Assembly: GCA_910575835.1 (NCBI GenBank)
Contig: CAJTGB010000018.1
Coordinates: 33,203 to 97,202 of the forward strand
From: Lachnospiraceae bacterium
GTDB lineage: Bacteria > Bacillota > Clostridia > Lachnospirales > Lachnospiraceae
DNA length: 64,000 bases
Reading direction: 5' to 3'
In this document: positions 8,705 through 16,888 of the stretch, in pieces
Position numbering within the stretch: position 1 is the first letter of the stretch
How the letters are laid out: each line of letters begins with the position of its first letter
Notes under the pieces: model-generated
What the model was told of the DNA's origin: nothing
Seen by the model: the letters and a program-made list of their open reading frames with translations, nothing else
The model's database searches: none
Made by a program: the position numbers and the translations under genes

Positions 8705-9666
8705 TTAACCGTGCAAAAGAACTGCTGGCTGACGGAACAGTGGCACGGGTTCTCGGCTGGAAGGCCGGAGACTTGCCTTACAATCCGGAACCGGCTTACT
8801 TCGAGACAGAAGAAGATTTGAAGGATTTTGTATATAACGGGTTCTGCGGAGCCAACTTAAGCAAATACATGATCGAAGCTTCCAAGCTGGAAGGAAAGAC
8901 CATGGTCTGCTTAAAACCATGCGATACATACAGCTTTAACCAACTGATCAAGGAGCATCGGGTAGACCGGGAGAAAGCTTATATCGTAGGCGTGGGATGC
9001 AAGGGCAAACTGGATATTGAAAGAATCAAGAAGCAAGGGATCAAAGGAATCGAGAGCATCGAAGGCGCAGAGATCACGGATGAAGCGGATACTTTGAAGA
9101 TTCAGACCATTTACGGGGAGAAATCTATCTCTTACGCAGACGGTATGCTGGAGAGATGCCATGTCTGCAAGGGCAAGGATCACATGATCTTTGACGAGCA
9201 GATCGGAGAGTCCAAGGAGACGAAGGATGCGGAACGCTTCGACGAAGTAGCGAAGATCGAGGCGATGAGCCCGGAGGAGAAGTTCGCGTACTTCAGAAGT
9301 GAACTGAGTAAATGTATCCGCTGCAATGCCTGCAGGAACGCATGTCCTGCCTGCAGCTGCCGCAAATGCGTATTCGACAGCAACAAGTTCGACAGCTCCC
9401 AGAAGGCGAACGTGGACTCCTTTGAGGAGAAGATGTTCCACATCATCCGCGCGTTCCATGTGGCCGGAAGATGTACGGACTGCGGCGAGTGCAGCCGTGT
9501 ATGCCCGCAGGGGATCCCGCTTCACCTGTTCAACCGCAAGTTCATCAAGGATATTGATGAATTATACGGGGAATACCAGGCAGGAGCAGATACCGATTCA
9601 AAAGCACCGCTTACAAACTATACGTTTGAGGATGCGGAACCAAGTATAGTAGGAAAGAGGGGATAA
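8692..9666 (+). CDS. Fe-S subunit with F420-hydrogenase/dehydrogenase beta-like N-terminus (FlxC/FlxB-like)
   Basis: A 324-residue iron-sulfur protein. The N-terminal two thirds resemble the FrhB/FdhB beta-subunit family (NGFCGANLSKY, VCLKPCDTYSFNQLI, VGVGCKGK); the C-terminal third carries two [4Fe-4S] motifs, CIRCNACRNACPACSC (about 208) and CTDCGECSRVCPQG (about 261). Extra cysteines in ACSCRKC may hold a further cluster. By order it fits one of the two ferredoxin-like Flx subunits (FlxB or FlxC; I cannot decide which name applies). It likely relays electrons between the NADH-oxidising FlxA and the MvhD-like protein. Four bases separate it from the next gene. Confidence 0.82.
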   Translation: MQELINRAKELLADGTVARVLGWKAGDLPYNPEPAYFETEEDLKDFVYNGFCGANLSKYMIEASKLEGKTMVCLKPCDTYSFNQLIKEHRVDREKAYIVGVGCKGKLDIERIKKQGIKGIESIEGAEITDEADTLKIQTIYGEKSISYADGMLERCHVCKGKDHMIFDEQIGESKETKDAERFDEVAKIEAMSPEEKFAYFRSELSKCIRCNACRNACPACSCRKCVFDSNKFDSSQKANVDSFEEKMFHIIRAFHVAGRCTDCGECSRVCPQGIPLHLFNRKFIKDIDELYGEYQAGADTDSKAPLTNYTFEDAEPSIVGKRG

Positions 9667-9669
9667 TGT

Positions 9670-10707
9670 ATGTATAAGATAGCCAAAGAGAATCTTTCCG
9701 CATTATTCCAGTTGATCGCGGAAACACGTGAGCTGTATCTTCCGGTGAAGACGGCCGGACAGACGAATTTTGCGGCGTGGAGCGAGGACGCAGAGGTAGA
9801 TCTTGATACCTTAAAGACCGTAAAATCAGCCAAGGACGCATTCTTCCCGCAGAGCGAAGGTCTCTATACCGTGAAAAAAGAGGGAAAGAAGATGTCTATC
9901 GAGCCGGAGCGCTTAAAAGAGCAGGATTTCGTCGTATTCGGCATGAAGGCCTGCGACGTGAAGGGCTTAGAGGTATTAGACAAGGTATTCTTATCCGACC
10001 CGGTCGATACGTTCTATGCGGCAAGAAGAGATCATGGGACGGTCGTGGCTATGGCCTGCCATGAGCCGGAGGAGACCTGCTTCTGTAAGGTATTCGGAGT
10101 AGACGCAGCCAACCCGGCTTCGGATGTGGCGGTCTGGACAGTCGGAGACGAATTATATTGGAAGGCGCTGACCGAGAAAGGCGAAGCGCTCACGGAAAGC
10201 GTAAAGGAACTGTTCACAGAGGACGGCGCGGGCGAGGCGGCCGTAGAAGCAGAGAAAGAGAATATCCATAAGATCGTGGAGAAGCTTCCGTATATGAACC
10301 TGTCCTTAGAAGGCTGGAACGGAGACGCGCTGTCTGAGAAGTTTGACTCTCCGGTCTGGGAAGAATTATACAAGCCATGTCTGGCGTGCGGTACATGTAC
10401 CTTCGTGTGCCCGACCTGCCAGTGTTATGATATCAAGGATTACACCGCAGGAAACAGCGTATCCCGATATAGATGCTGGGATTCCTGTATGTATTCCGAC
10501 TTTACGATGATGGCCCACGGCAACAACCGTACCAGCCAGATGCAGAGATTCCGCCAGAGATTCATGCACAAGTTAGTGTACTATCCGGCGAACAACGACG
10601 GGATGTACTCCTGTGTCGGCTGCGGACGCTGTGTGGAGAAATGCCCGCAGGCGCTTAATATCGTGAAGGTTGTGAAAGCATTTCAGAATCAGGGAGGTGA
10701 AAAATAA
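9670..10707 (+). CDS. Sulfhydrogenase-beta/AsrA-like Fe-S subunit (FlxB/FlxC-like)
   Basis: A 345-residue protein resembling the anaerobic sulfite reductase A/sulfhydrogenase beta family. The N-terminal part has the family stretches FGMKACDVKGLEVLD and ETCFCKVFG; the C-terminal part has two [4Fe-4S] motifs, CLACGTCTFVCPTCQC (about 237) and CVGCGRCVEKCPQ (about 315). In AsrA and HydB relatives this subunit pairs with a FAD/NAD(P)H subunit like the next gene product, so the two probably form the NADH-input arm of the Hdr complex. The stop overlaps the next start by one base (TAATG at 10705-10709). Confidence 0.82.
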   Translation: MYKIAKENLSALFQLIAETRELYLPVKTAGQTNFAAWSEDAEVDLDTLKTVKSAKDAFFPQSEGLYTVKKEGKKMSIEPERLKEQDFVVFGMKACDVKGLEVLDKVFLSDPVDTFYAARRDHGTVVAMACHEPEETCFCKVFGVDAANPASDVAVWTVGDELYWKALTEKGEALTESVKELFTEDGAGEAAVEAEKENIHKIVEKLPYMNLSLEGWNGDALSEKFDSPVWEELYKPCLACGTCTFVCPTCQCYDIKDYTAGNSVSRYRCWDSCMYSDFTMMAHGNNRTSQMQRFRQRFMHKLVYYPANNDGMYSCVGCGRCVEKCPQALNIVKVVKAFQNQGGEK

Positions 10708-11561
10708 TGGGAGAATGTACATGTCATAAGAATTATACATTAGATACTCTGATCCCCCAGGTCGGCGTGATCACGGATATCCGCCAGGAGACGCCGGATG
10801 TGAAGACCTTCCGGGTAAATGCGCCCGAGGGAGGCAAGCTTTTTGAGCATATGCCGGGACAGTGCGCTATGGTCTGTGCGCCTGGGATCAGCGAAGGTAT
10901 GTTTTCCATTACTTCTTCGCCGACTAATAAGGAATATCAGGAGTTCAGCATCAAGCAGTGTGGTATCTTGACGGACTATCTTCACAGCCTGGAGGTGGGC
11001 GATGAGATCACGGTCCGGGGACCATACGGCAATTCATTTCCGGTAGAGACAGAGCTTAAGGGTAAGAACCTTCTGTTCATCGCAGGCGGTATCGGCCTTG
11101 CGCCTCTTCGTTCTGTCATCAATTATGTGCTTGACAACCGTGAGAATTACGGGACGGTGGATATCGTCTACGGCTCCCGTTCCGCGGAGGACCTGGTTCA
11201 GTTAAAGGAGATCCAGGAAGTATGGATGAAGGCAGAGGGCGTGAACGTCTACCTGACCATCGACAGAGAGCAGGACAATTGGGACGGTCATGTGGGATTC
11301 GTTCCGAACTATGTAAAAGAGCTTGGATTCGACACGGACAGGACGGCGCTGGTATGCGGGCCTCCGATCATGATCAAGTTCGTGCTTGCTGGCCTTAAGG
11401 AGCTTGGGTTCACCACAGAGCAGGTCTACACGACGCTGGAGCTTCGGATGAAGTGCGGCGTAGGCAAATGCGGACGCTGCAATATCGGTTCCAAGTATGT
11501 GTGCAAGGACGGCCCGGTATTCCGGTACGACGAGATCGACGAGCTTCCGAATGAATACTAA
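10707..11561 (+). CDS. flxA: NAD(P)H-FAD oxidoreductase subunit (FlxA/AsrB/PyrK-like)
   Basis: A 284-residue ferredoxin reductase-fold protein. MFSITSSP is the FAD-binding motif, FIAGGIGLAPLRSVI (about 120-134) binds NAD(P)H, and the C-terminal CGVGKCGRC plus a later Cys (YVCKDG) forms the [2Fe-2S] site seen in dihydroorotate dehydrogenase electron transfer subunits and AsrB. In this place it is the probable entry point for NADH electrons into the Hdr complex. It is the last gene before a 215-base structured spacer. Confidence 0.87.
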   Translation: MGECTCHKNYTLDTLIPQVGVITDIRQETPDVKTFRVNAPEGGKLFEHMPGQCAMVCAPGISEGMFSITSSPTNKEYQEFSIKQCGILTDYLHSLEVGDEITVRGPYGNSFPVETELKGKNLLFIAGGIGLAPLRSVINYVLDNRENYGTVDIVYGSRSAEDLVQLKEIQEVWMKAEGVNVYLTIDREQDNWDGHVGFVPNYVKELGFDTDRTALVCGPPIMIKFVLAGLKELGFTTEQVYTTLELRMKCGVGKCGRCNIGSKYVCKDGPVFRYDEIDELPNEY

Positions 11562-11776
11562 GGCCCGCCAGTTCAGCCATGCAGGGATATCTATGCAGGG
11601 TTCGTGTATGCCTGCATACTAAGAACCATGAATAGATGTCCGGGAATGGGCGGGACGCCCATTCGGCGAAAAACGCAGCAACAGAAATGTTGCGGAGAAG
11701 CTGCGAAGCAGCGGTTTTGAGCTTAGCATGGCGAAACGTCCAATTGCGAATAAATATAAGAAAGGATACGAATAAC
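11562..11776 (+). other. Structured 215-base spacer inside the cluster
   Basis: The other 3.9-15.5 kb genes are packed, yet this gap has no convincing gene. It holds four hairpins in a row: TATGCAGG/CCTGCATA (11592-11618), GAATGGGCG/CGCCCATTC with a GGA loop (11644-11664), GCAAC/GTTGC (11678-11693) and GCTGC/GCAGC with a GAA loop (11700-11712). None is followed by a T-run, so these are not plain terminators. They could stabilise or process the mRNA between the flx and frd parts, or be a degenerate mobile repeat. An open frame starting at 11636 runs into frdB but is only an upstream extension. Confidence 0.6.
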
Positions 11777-12451
11777 ATGGAAAATATGGTAAATGTATAT
11801 TTTAGCGGTAAGCGTTACAGTGTTCCGGCAGATCTTACGATCATGACCGCCATGGAATACGCCGGTTATACATGGAAAAGAGGGTGCGGCTGCCGTCATG
11901 GTTTCTGCGGAGCCTGTGCGACCGTATACCGTATCAAAGGGAAAAATGAATTAAAGACCTGCCTTGCCTGCCAGACTCAGGTAGAAGAGGGCATGTATGT
12001 GGCAAGCATCCCGTTCTTCCCGACAGATAAGAGGACCTATGAGATCGAGGATATCAAGCCGACCCAGCAGATCATGATGGAACTCTACCCGGAGATCTAC
12101 AGCTGTATCGGATGTAACGCCTGTACGAAGGCCTGTACACAGGATCTGAACGTTATGCAGTATATCGCATATGCACAGCGCGGGGAATTTGAGAAATGTG
12201 CGGAAGAATCCTTCGACTGTATCGGATGCGGATGCTGTACCGTAAGATGTCCGGCTGGTATCTCCCATCCTCACGTAGGTGTTCTGGCAAGAAGGCTTAC
12301 AGGAAAATACATTGCGCCTGAAACAGAGCATCTTGCAAACCGTGTAGATGAAGTGAACAAAGGAGAGTATGACGAGCTGATTGAGCAGATCATGCAGAAG
12401 CCGATCACGGAGATGCAGGAGCTTTATAATACAAGAGAGATTGAGAAATAA
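11777..12451 (+). CDS. frdB: Fumarate reductase/succinate dehydrogenase Fe-S subunit-like protein (soluble)
   Basis: A 224-residue protein. The N-terminal domain has a plant-type [2Fe-2S] site (CGCRHGFCGAC with a distal CLAC, residues about 37-65). The C-terminal domain has CIGCNACTKAC (about 110) and CIGCGCCTVRCP (about 149), two [4Fe-4S]-like motifs. Classical FrdB has one [4Fe-4S] and one [3Fe-4S] cluster, so the second full CxxCxxC motif is notable. It should pass electrons to the flavoprotein encoded next. Start chosen at the ATG 11777 with AAAGGA at 11760-11765; an in-frame upstream extension to 11636 lies in the structured spacer. Confidence 0.82.
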   Translation: MENMVNVYFSGKRYSVPADLTIMTAMEYAGYTWKRGCGCRHGFCGACATVYRIKGKNELKTCLACQTQVEEGMYVASIPFFPTDKRTYEIEDIKPTQQIMMELYPEIYSCIGCNACTKACTQDLNVMQYIAYAQRGEFEKCAEESFDCIGCGCCTVRCPAGISHPHVGVLARRLTGKYIAPETEHLANRVDEVNKGEYDELIEQIMQKPITEMQELYNTREIEK

Positions 12452-12464
12452 GGGAGGTCAGAAT

Positions 12465-14075
12465 ATGTATACACCATATCCAGAGAATATGATGGAATCC
12501 ATCAAAAAGGTAGAGGCTACAAGAGAAAAACGTATGTCTACAGAGCCGAGACGTCTGACCGCTGATGAAAAAGATGCTCTTCTTAAGGAGTTCCATCCTG
12601 ATTATAATCCAGACGCTTTTGCCGAGATCAAGGTAGGTCCGAATAAAGGGCAGAAAGCGCCCCTTGAACTGGCGGAGATGCTTCACTCCACAAGCCGTCT
12701 GGTCAATGACAAGGTTGATATCACGAAGGTTGATTACGATGTGGACGTACTTGTGATCGGCGGAGGCGGGGCAGGTTCCTCCTGTGCCATCGAAGCCCAC
12801 AACGCAGGCGCTAACGTTATGATCGTGACGAAGCTTCGTATCGGCGACGCCAATACGATGATGGCGGAAGGCGGTATCCAGGCGGCAGATAAGGAGAACG
12901 ACTCTCCGGTTCAGCACTATCTGGACTGCTTTGGCGGCGGACACTTTGCCGCAAGGCCGGAACTGGTAAAACGTCTCGTAATGGAAGCGCCGGATGCGAT
13001 CAAATGGCTGAATGAGCTCGGCGTTATGTTTGATAAGGATGCAGACGGACGTATGGTAACGACTCACGGCGGCGGAACCTCCAGAAAGAGGATGCACGCA
13101 TGTAAGGATTATTCCGGAGCAGAGATCATGCGTACTCTCCGCGACGAGGTACTGAACCGTCAGATCCCGGTGATAGAATTTACCTCCGCGGTAGAGATCA
13201 TCAAGGATGAAAAGGGCCAGGCGGCAGGCGCGGTCCTTGTCAACATGGAGACGGGAGACTACTCGGTTGCAAGGGCGAAGACGGTCGTGATCGCAACAGG
13301 CGGTGCAGGAAGAATGCATTACCAGGGATTCCCGACGTCTAACCATTACGGAGCAACCGCAGACGGATTGATCCTGGGTTACAGGGCGGGCGTACCGCTT
13401 CTCTACCAGGATTCCATCCAGTATCATCCGACGGGCGTTGCTCATCCGGTACAGATCCAGGGCGCGCTTGTTACGGAGAAGGTTCGTTCTGTGGGCGCGC
13501 AGCTTGTCAATGCAGAGGGTGAAGCTTATATTCATCCGTTGGAGACGCGCGATGTCAATGCGTCAGGCGTTATCCGTGAGTGCAGGGAAGGACGCGGCGT
13601 GGAGGCGCCAAGCGGACAGAAAGGCGTATGGCTTGATACGCCTATGATCGAGATCCTCGGCGGAGAGGGAACGATCGAGAAGAGGATCCCGGCTATGTTC
13701 CGTATGTATATGAAATACGGAATTGATATGAGAAAGGTGCCGATCCTGATCTATCCTACACTGCATTATCAGAACGGCGGTCTTGAGATCGACGGAGAAG
13801 GATTCACGAAGAACATTCCAAACCTCTTAGCAGCAGGAGAAGCCGCAGGCGGAATCCACGGAAGAAACCGTCTGATGGGCAATTCCCTTCTTGACGTGAT
13901 CGTATTTGGAAGAAATGCAGGTAAGAAGGCTGCGGCAAAAGCCAAGGAAGTGGAGCTTGGCGCTATGAATCTTGACCATGTGGCAAGCTATGACGAGGAG
14001 CTTAAAGGAGCTTCTGTCTCCACAGAAGAAGTGTCACCGAAGCTTCTGCCGAAGTATGCAAGGCATGAGAGATAG
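12465..14075 (+). CDS. frdA: Fumarate reductase/succinate dehydrogenase flavoprotein-like subunit (soluble)
   Basis: A 536-residue FAD protein of the SdhA/FrdA/aspartate oxidase family. VLVIGGGGAGSSCAIEA (about 94-110) is the FAD motif; THGGGTSRKRMHA, TEKVRSVGAQLVN, LHYQNGGLEIDG and GRNRLMGNSLLDVIVFGR give the expected His/Arg residues for binding and protonating a C4 dicarboxylate. The region that carries the covalent-FAD His in membrane-bound FrdA reads ANTMMAEGG, without His, so FAD is probably non-covalent, as in aspartate oxidase and methanogen thiol:fumarate reductase. No FrdC/D anchor is encoded. An aspartate oxidase role is less likely because nadA/nadC are absent and fumarase follows. 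RBS GGGAGG at 12452-12457. Confidence 0.85.
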   Translation: MYTPYPENMMESIKKVEATREKRMSTEPRRLTADEKDALLKEFHPDYNPDAFAEIKVGPNKGQKAPLELAEMLHSTSRLVNDKVDITKVDYDVDVLVIGGGGAGSSCAIEAHNAGANVMIVTKLRIGDANTMMAEGGIQAADKENDSPVQHYLDCFGGGHFAARPELVKRLVMEAPDAIKWLNELGVMFDKDADGRMVTTHGGGTSRKRMHACKDYSGAEIMRTLRDEVLNRQIPVIEFTSAVEIIKDEKGQAAGAVLVNMETGDYSVARAKTVVIATGGAGRMHYQGFPTSNHYGATADGLILGYRAGVPLLYQDSIQYHPTGVAHPVQIQGALVTEKVRSVGAQLVNAEGEAYIHPLETRDVNASGVIRECREGRGVEAPSGQKGVWLDTPMIEILGGEGTIEKRIPAMFRMYMKYGIDMRKVPILIYPTLHYQNGGLEIDGEGFTKNIPNLLAAGEAAGGIHGRNRLMGNSLLDVIVFGRNAGKKAAAKAKEVELGAMNLDHVASYDEELKGASVSTEEVSPKLLPKYARHER

Positions 14076-14092
14076 AAAAAGGAGATTAGATT

Positions 14093-14935
14093 ATGCGTGA
14101 GATAGAAGTAAGCAAGATTACGGATGTCGTAGAGAAGCTTTGTATCGAAGCGAATGAGCATCTTCCGGAAGACGTGAAGTGTGCGATCAAGGATTGCCGC
14201 GCGTGCGAGGACGGAGAGATCGCCAAAGGCGTTCTGGATAACATCATCGAGAACTTCGAGATTGCAGACAGAGAGTGCGTGCCGATCTGCCAGGATACGG
14301 GTATGGCGTGCGTATTCCTTGAGATCGGACAGGACGTACACTTGACCGGAGGCAATCTTGCGGATGCTGTAGACGAGGGTGTGCGCCGCGGTTACGACAA
14401 GGGATATCTTCGGAAATCTGTTGTAAAGGACCCGGTGCGCCGCGGCAATACCGGAGACAATACGCCGGCAATGCTCTACACGGAGATCGTTCCGGGCGAG
14501 CAGATCAAGGTGACCGTTGGGCCTAAGGGCTTCGGAAGCGAGAATATGAGCCAGATCCGCATGTTCAAGCCGTCTCATGGGTTACAGGGGATCAAGGACT
14601 TCATCCTCGAGGTGGTAGAGACAGCGGGACCGAATCCGTGTCCGCCGATGGTCGTAGGCGTCGGGATCGGCGGGACCTTCGATAAGGCGGCGCTCCTTGC
14701 GAAGAAAGCGCTGATGCGGCCGATCGATTCCTCCAACCCGGATGCATTCTATGCAGATCTGGAGAAAGAGATGCTGGAGAAGATCAACAAGCTTGGCATC
14801 GGACCGCAGGGCTTCGGCGGAAAGACTACGGCGATCGGATTAAATATTGAAACTCTGCCGACCCATATTGCAGGCATGCCATGTGCAGTCAACATCAACT
14901 GCCATGTTACACGCCACAAATCGGAGGTGATCTAA
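14093..14935 (+). CDS. Class I fumarate hydratase, alpha subunit
   Basis: The 280-residue N-terminal half of the oxygen-sensitive [4Fe-4S] class I fumarase/L(+)-tartrate dehydratase family, which interconverts malate and fumarate. [25 protein letters not shown] and [15 protein letters not shown] contain cluster-ligand cysteines and conserved residues. Two-subunit forms are usual in anaerobes. The partner begins one base after its stop. Tartrate dehydratase is the alternative, but the frdAB neighbours favour fumarase. RBS AAAGGAG at 14077-14083. Confidence 0.9.
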   Translation: MREIEVSKITDVVEKLCIEANEHLPEDVKCAIKDCRACEDGEIAKGVLDNIIENFEIADRECVPICQDTGMACVFLEIGQDVHLTGGNLADAVDEGVRRGYDKGYLRKSVVKDPVRRGNTGDNTPAMLYTEIVPGEQIKVTVGPKGFGSENMSQIRMFKPSHGLQGIKDFILEVVETAGPNPCPPMVVGVGIGGTFDKAALLAKKALMRPIDSSNPDAFYADLEKEMLEKINKLGIGPQGFGGKTTAIGLNIETLPTHIAGMPCAVNINCHVTRHKSEVI

Positions 14936-14936
14936 G

Positions 14937-15497
14937 ATGGCAGCAAAGAAGATTACATTACCATTGACAGAAGAGCTTGCGAAGACACTGCACGCGGGCG
15001 ACAGCGTACTTGTGACAGGAACGATCTACACATCCCGCGACGCAGGCCACAAGAGGATGTGCGAGGCGCTGGAGAAGGGGGAGAAGATCCCGTTTGATCC
15101 GACAGACGCTACGATCTATTATGTAGGACCGACTCCGGCGAAGCCGGGGCAGGTCATCGGTTCCGCGGGACCGACCACCAGCGGGCGTATGGACGCTTAT
15201 GCGCCGACCATGATGTCTGTGGGCGCGCGCGGCATGATCGGTAAGGGCGCACGTTTGCCGGAGGTCGTTGACGCGATGAAGAAATACTCTGGAGTATACT
15301 TCGGAGCCATCGGCGGAGCAGGCGCGCTTCTTGCAAAATGTATCAAGAAGGCGGAGCTTATCGCTTACGAAGATCTGGGAGCCGAGGCGCTTCGGAAGCT
15401 GTATGTAGAGGATATGCCGCTGGTTGTCATTATCGACAGCGAGGGAAATAACCTGTACGAGAGCGGAAGAGCCGCATACTTAAAGGAGCATGAATAA
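14937..15497 (+). CDS. Class I fumarate hydratase, beta subunit
   Basis: The 186-residue C-terminal-type subunit of class I fumarase. The motifs VTGTIYTSRDAGHKRM, YYVGPTPAKPGQVIGSAGPT and TSGRMD are characteristic of the swivelling beta domain that closes the active site. With the alpha subunit it would make fumarate from malate for the flavoprotein encoded just upstream. AGGTG at 14925-14929 at the end of the alpha gene serves as its RBS; translation is probably coupled. Confidence 0.9.
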   Translation: MAAKKITLPLTEELAKTLHAGDSVLVTGTIYTSRDAGHKRMCEALEKGEKIPFDPTDATIYYVGPTPAKPGQVIGSAGPTTSGRMDAYAPTMMSVGARGMIGKGARLPEVVDAMKKYSGVYFGAIGGAGALLAKCIKKAELIAYEDLGAEALRKLYVEDMPLVVIIDSEGNNLYESGRAAYLKEHE

Positions 15498-15569
15498 GCA
15501 ACACTGTAATAGTAATAGCTCAGATGTTGAAGAATGAACTGCTTTATTTATAGAAGGGAGTCAAATGAC

Positions 15570-16781
15570 ATGGAGTTATTTGGAGGGATATTGGCAGTTA
15601 AGGCTGTAGTATTTCTGACATTCTCGATCTTCGCAATTGCTGCCGTCGGATATTCCATCGGCAGGATCGAAGTGAAGGGAATCGACCTTGGAACTGCCGG
15701 AGTATTTATTGTTGCTCTGGTCTATGGATGCCTGTTATATACGAAGCTGTCGGATAACCTGATGGCAGGAGAAGTGACATTTGCTACAGATGCGCTGAAG
15801 ATTGTCGAGAATATGGGTCTGGTGTTCTTTGTGACTTCCGTTGGTTTCATCGCGGGACCGAACTTCTTCGGGAATCTGAAGCGGAATTTTAAGTCCTATG
15901 TTCTGCTCGGCGCGATCATTATCCTTGCGGCGGCGGCTACCTGTGTGCTATGCATCCTCATCGGCGGGAACTTTACGGATCTTGAACACGACCAGTTCAA
16001 GGCGATCCTGGTTGGTATCCTCTCGGGTGCGCTGACCAGTACGCCGGCATTCTCCGCATCGAAGGCGGCAGTCGGCGCTGACTTAGAGGCGCTGGTATCC
16101 GTAGGGTACGGTATCGCTTATCTGTTCGGCGTGATCGGGGTGGTCTTATTCGTACAGATCGTTCCGAAGATCATGAAGGCCGATATGAATGAAGAGGTGG
16201 CGAAGATCGCCGCAAAAGAAGGCGGAAGCAGCAGGAAGAAGAACCTGATCCTGACAGAAGTGGATGAGTTCGGTTTTATGGCGTTTTCGCTGGCAGCAGT
16301 CGTAGGGATCCTGGTGGGAAGCATCAGTTACCGGAACTTCTCGCTGACGACTACCGGAGGATGTCTGCTGACGGCTTTGGTGTTTGGGCATTACGGACAT
16401 ATCGGCAAGATATCCATCGTGCCGAAGAGTTCTACGCTTAAGATGCTGAGGGAATTGGGATTGATGCTGTTCCTGATCGGAGCAGGGGTGTCCGGCGGTG
16501 CGAAATTCGTGCAGTATTTTGAGCCGATCTATTTCCTCTACGGAGCGATCATGACGATCCTCCCGATGATCATCGGATTCGTTATTGCAAAGAAGATTCT
16601 GAAGCTGCCGCTGCTCAATAATCTCGGTTCACTGACCGGGGGCATGACCAGTACGCCGGCGCTTGGAACGCTGATCAATATGGCCGGAACGGAGGATATC
16701 GCGTCAGCATACGCGGCGACCTACCCGATCGCACTGATCGCGGTGGTGCTCGCCTCACAGCTGATCATATTGTTCTGTTAG
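15570..16781 (+). CDS. AspT/YidE-type membrane carrier, putative C4-dicarboxylate or aspartate exchanger
   Basis: A 403-residue integral membrane protein with about ten hydrophobic segments. It shows the duplicated layout of the aspartate:alanine antiporter/YidE family: GALTSTPAFSASKAA (about residue 155) and GGMTSTPALGTLINMAG (about 362) are the paired GxxTSTPA motifs in each half. A charged cytoplasmic loop rich in Lys/Glu lies between (about 205-235). As the last gene of the cluster it may import fumarate, malate or aspartate, or export succinate. It lacks the long TrkA_C-domain middle part of AspT, so the substrate cannot be named. Start 15570 fits AAGGGAG (15554-15560) better than the in-frame codon at 15534. 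Confidence 0.78.
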   Translation: MELFGGILAVKAVVFLTFSIFAIAAVGYSIGRIEVKGIDLGTAGVFIVALVYGCLLYTKLSDNLMAGEVTFATDALKIVENMGLVFFVTSVGFIAGPNFFGNLKRNFKSYVLLGAIIILAAAATCVLCILIGGNFTDLEHDQFKAILVGILSGALTSTPAFSASKAAVGADLEALVSVGYGIAYLFGVIGVVLFVQIVPKIMKADMNEEVAKIAAKEGGSSRKKNLILTEVDEFGFMAFSLAAVVGILVGSISYRNFSLTTTGGCLLTALVFGHYGHIGKISIVPKSSTLKMLRELGLMLFLIGAGVSGGAKFVQYFEPIYFLYGAIMTILPMIIGFVIAKKILKLPLLNNLGSLTGGMTSTPALGTLINMAGTEDIASAYAATYPIALIAVVLASQLIILFC

Positions 16782-16801
16782 ATAAGCAGATAGTCCTAAA
16801 A

Positions 16802-16847
16802 CAGGGGCAGCTATGGATCGTATGAACCATAGCTGCCCCTGAAGCTT
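16802..16847 (+). terminator. Terminator of the hdr-flx-frd-fum cluster
   Basis: A perfect 15-bp stem, CAGGGGCAGCTATGG with its complement at 16827-16841, around a 10-base loop, followed by GAAGCTTTTC. The T-run is short but the stem is very strong, and it stands between two convergent units. Confidence 0.75.
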
Positions 16848-16888
16848 TTCATAGAGAAAGAAGTTTTTCACAGAGAAATGGCTGCCGG

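Noticed and set aside
11636..11776. N-terminal extension of the FrdB-like protein
   Set aside because: It runs through the hairpins and has no RBS; the ATG at 11777 has one and starts right at the ferredoxin domain.
12405..13535. 376-codon frame on the minus strand
   Set aside because: It lies opposite frdB/frdA, which carry clear FAD and Fe-S motifs; the Arg/His-rich protein is the usual antisense shadow.
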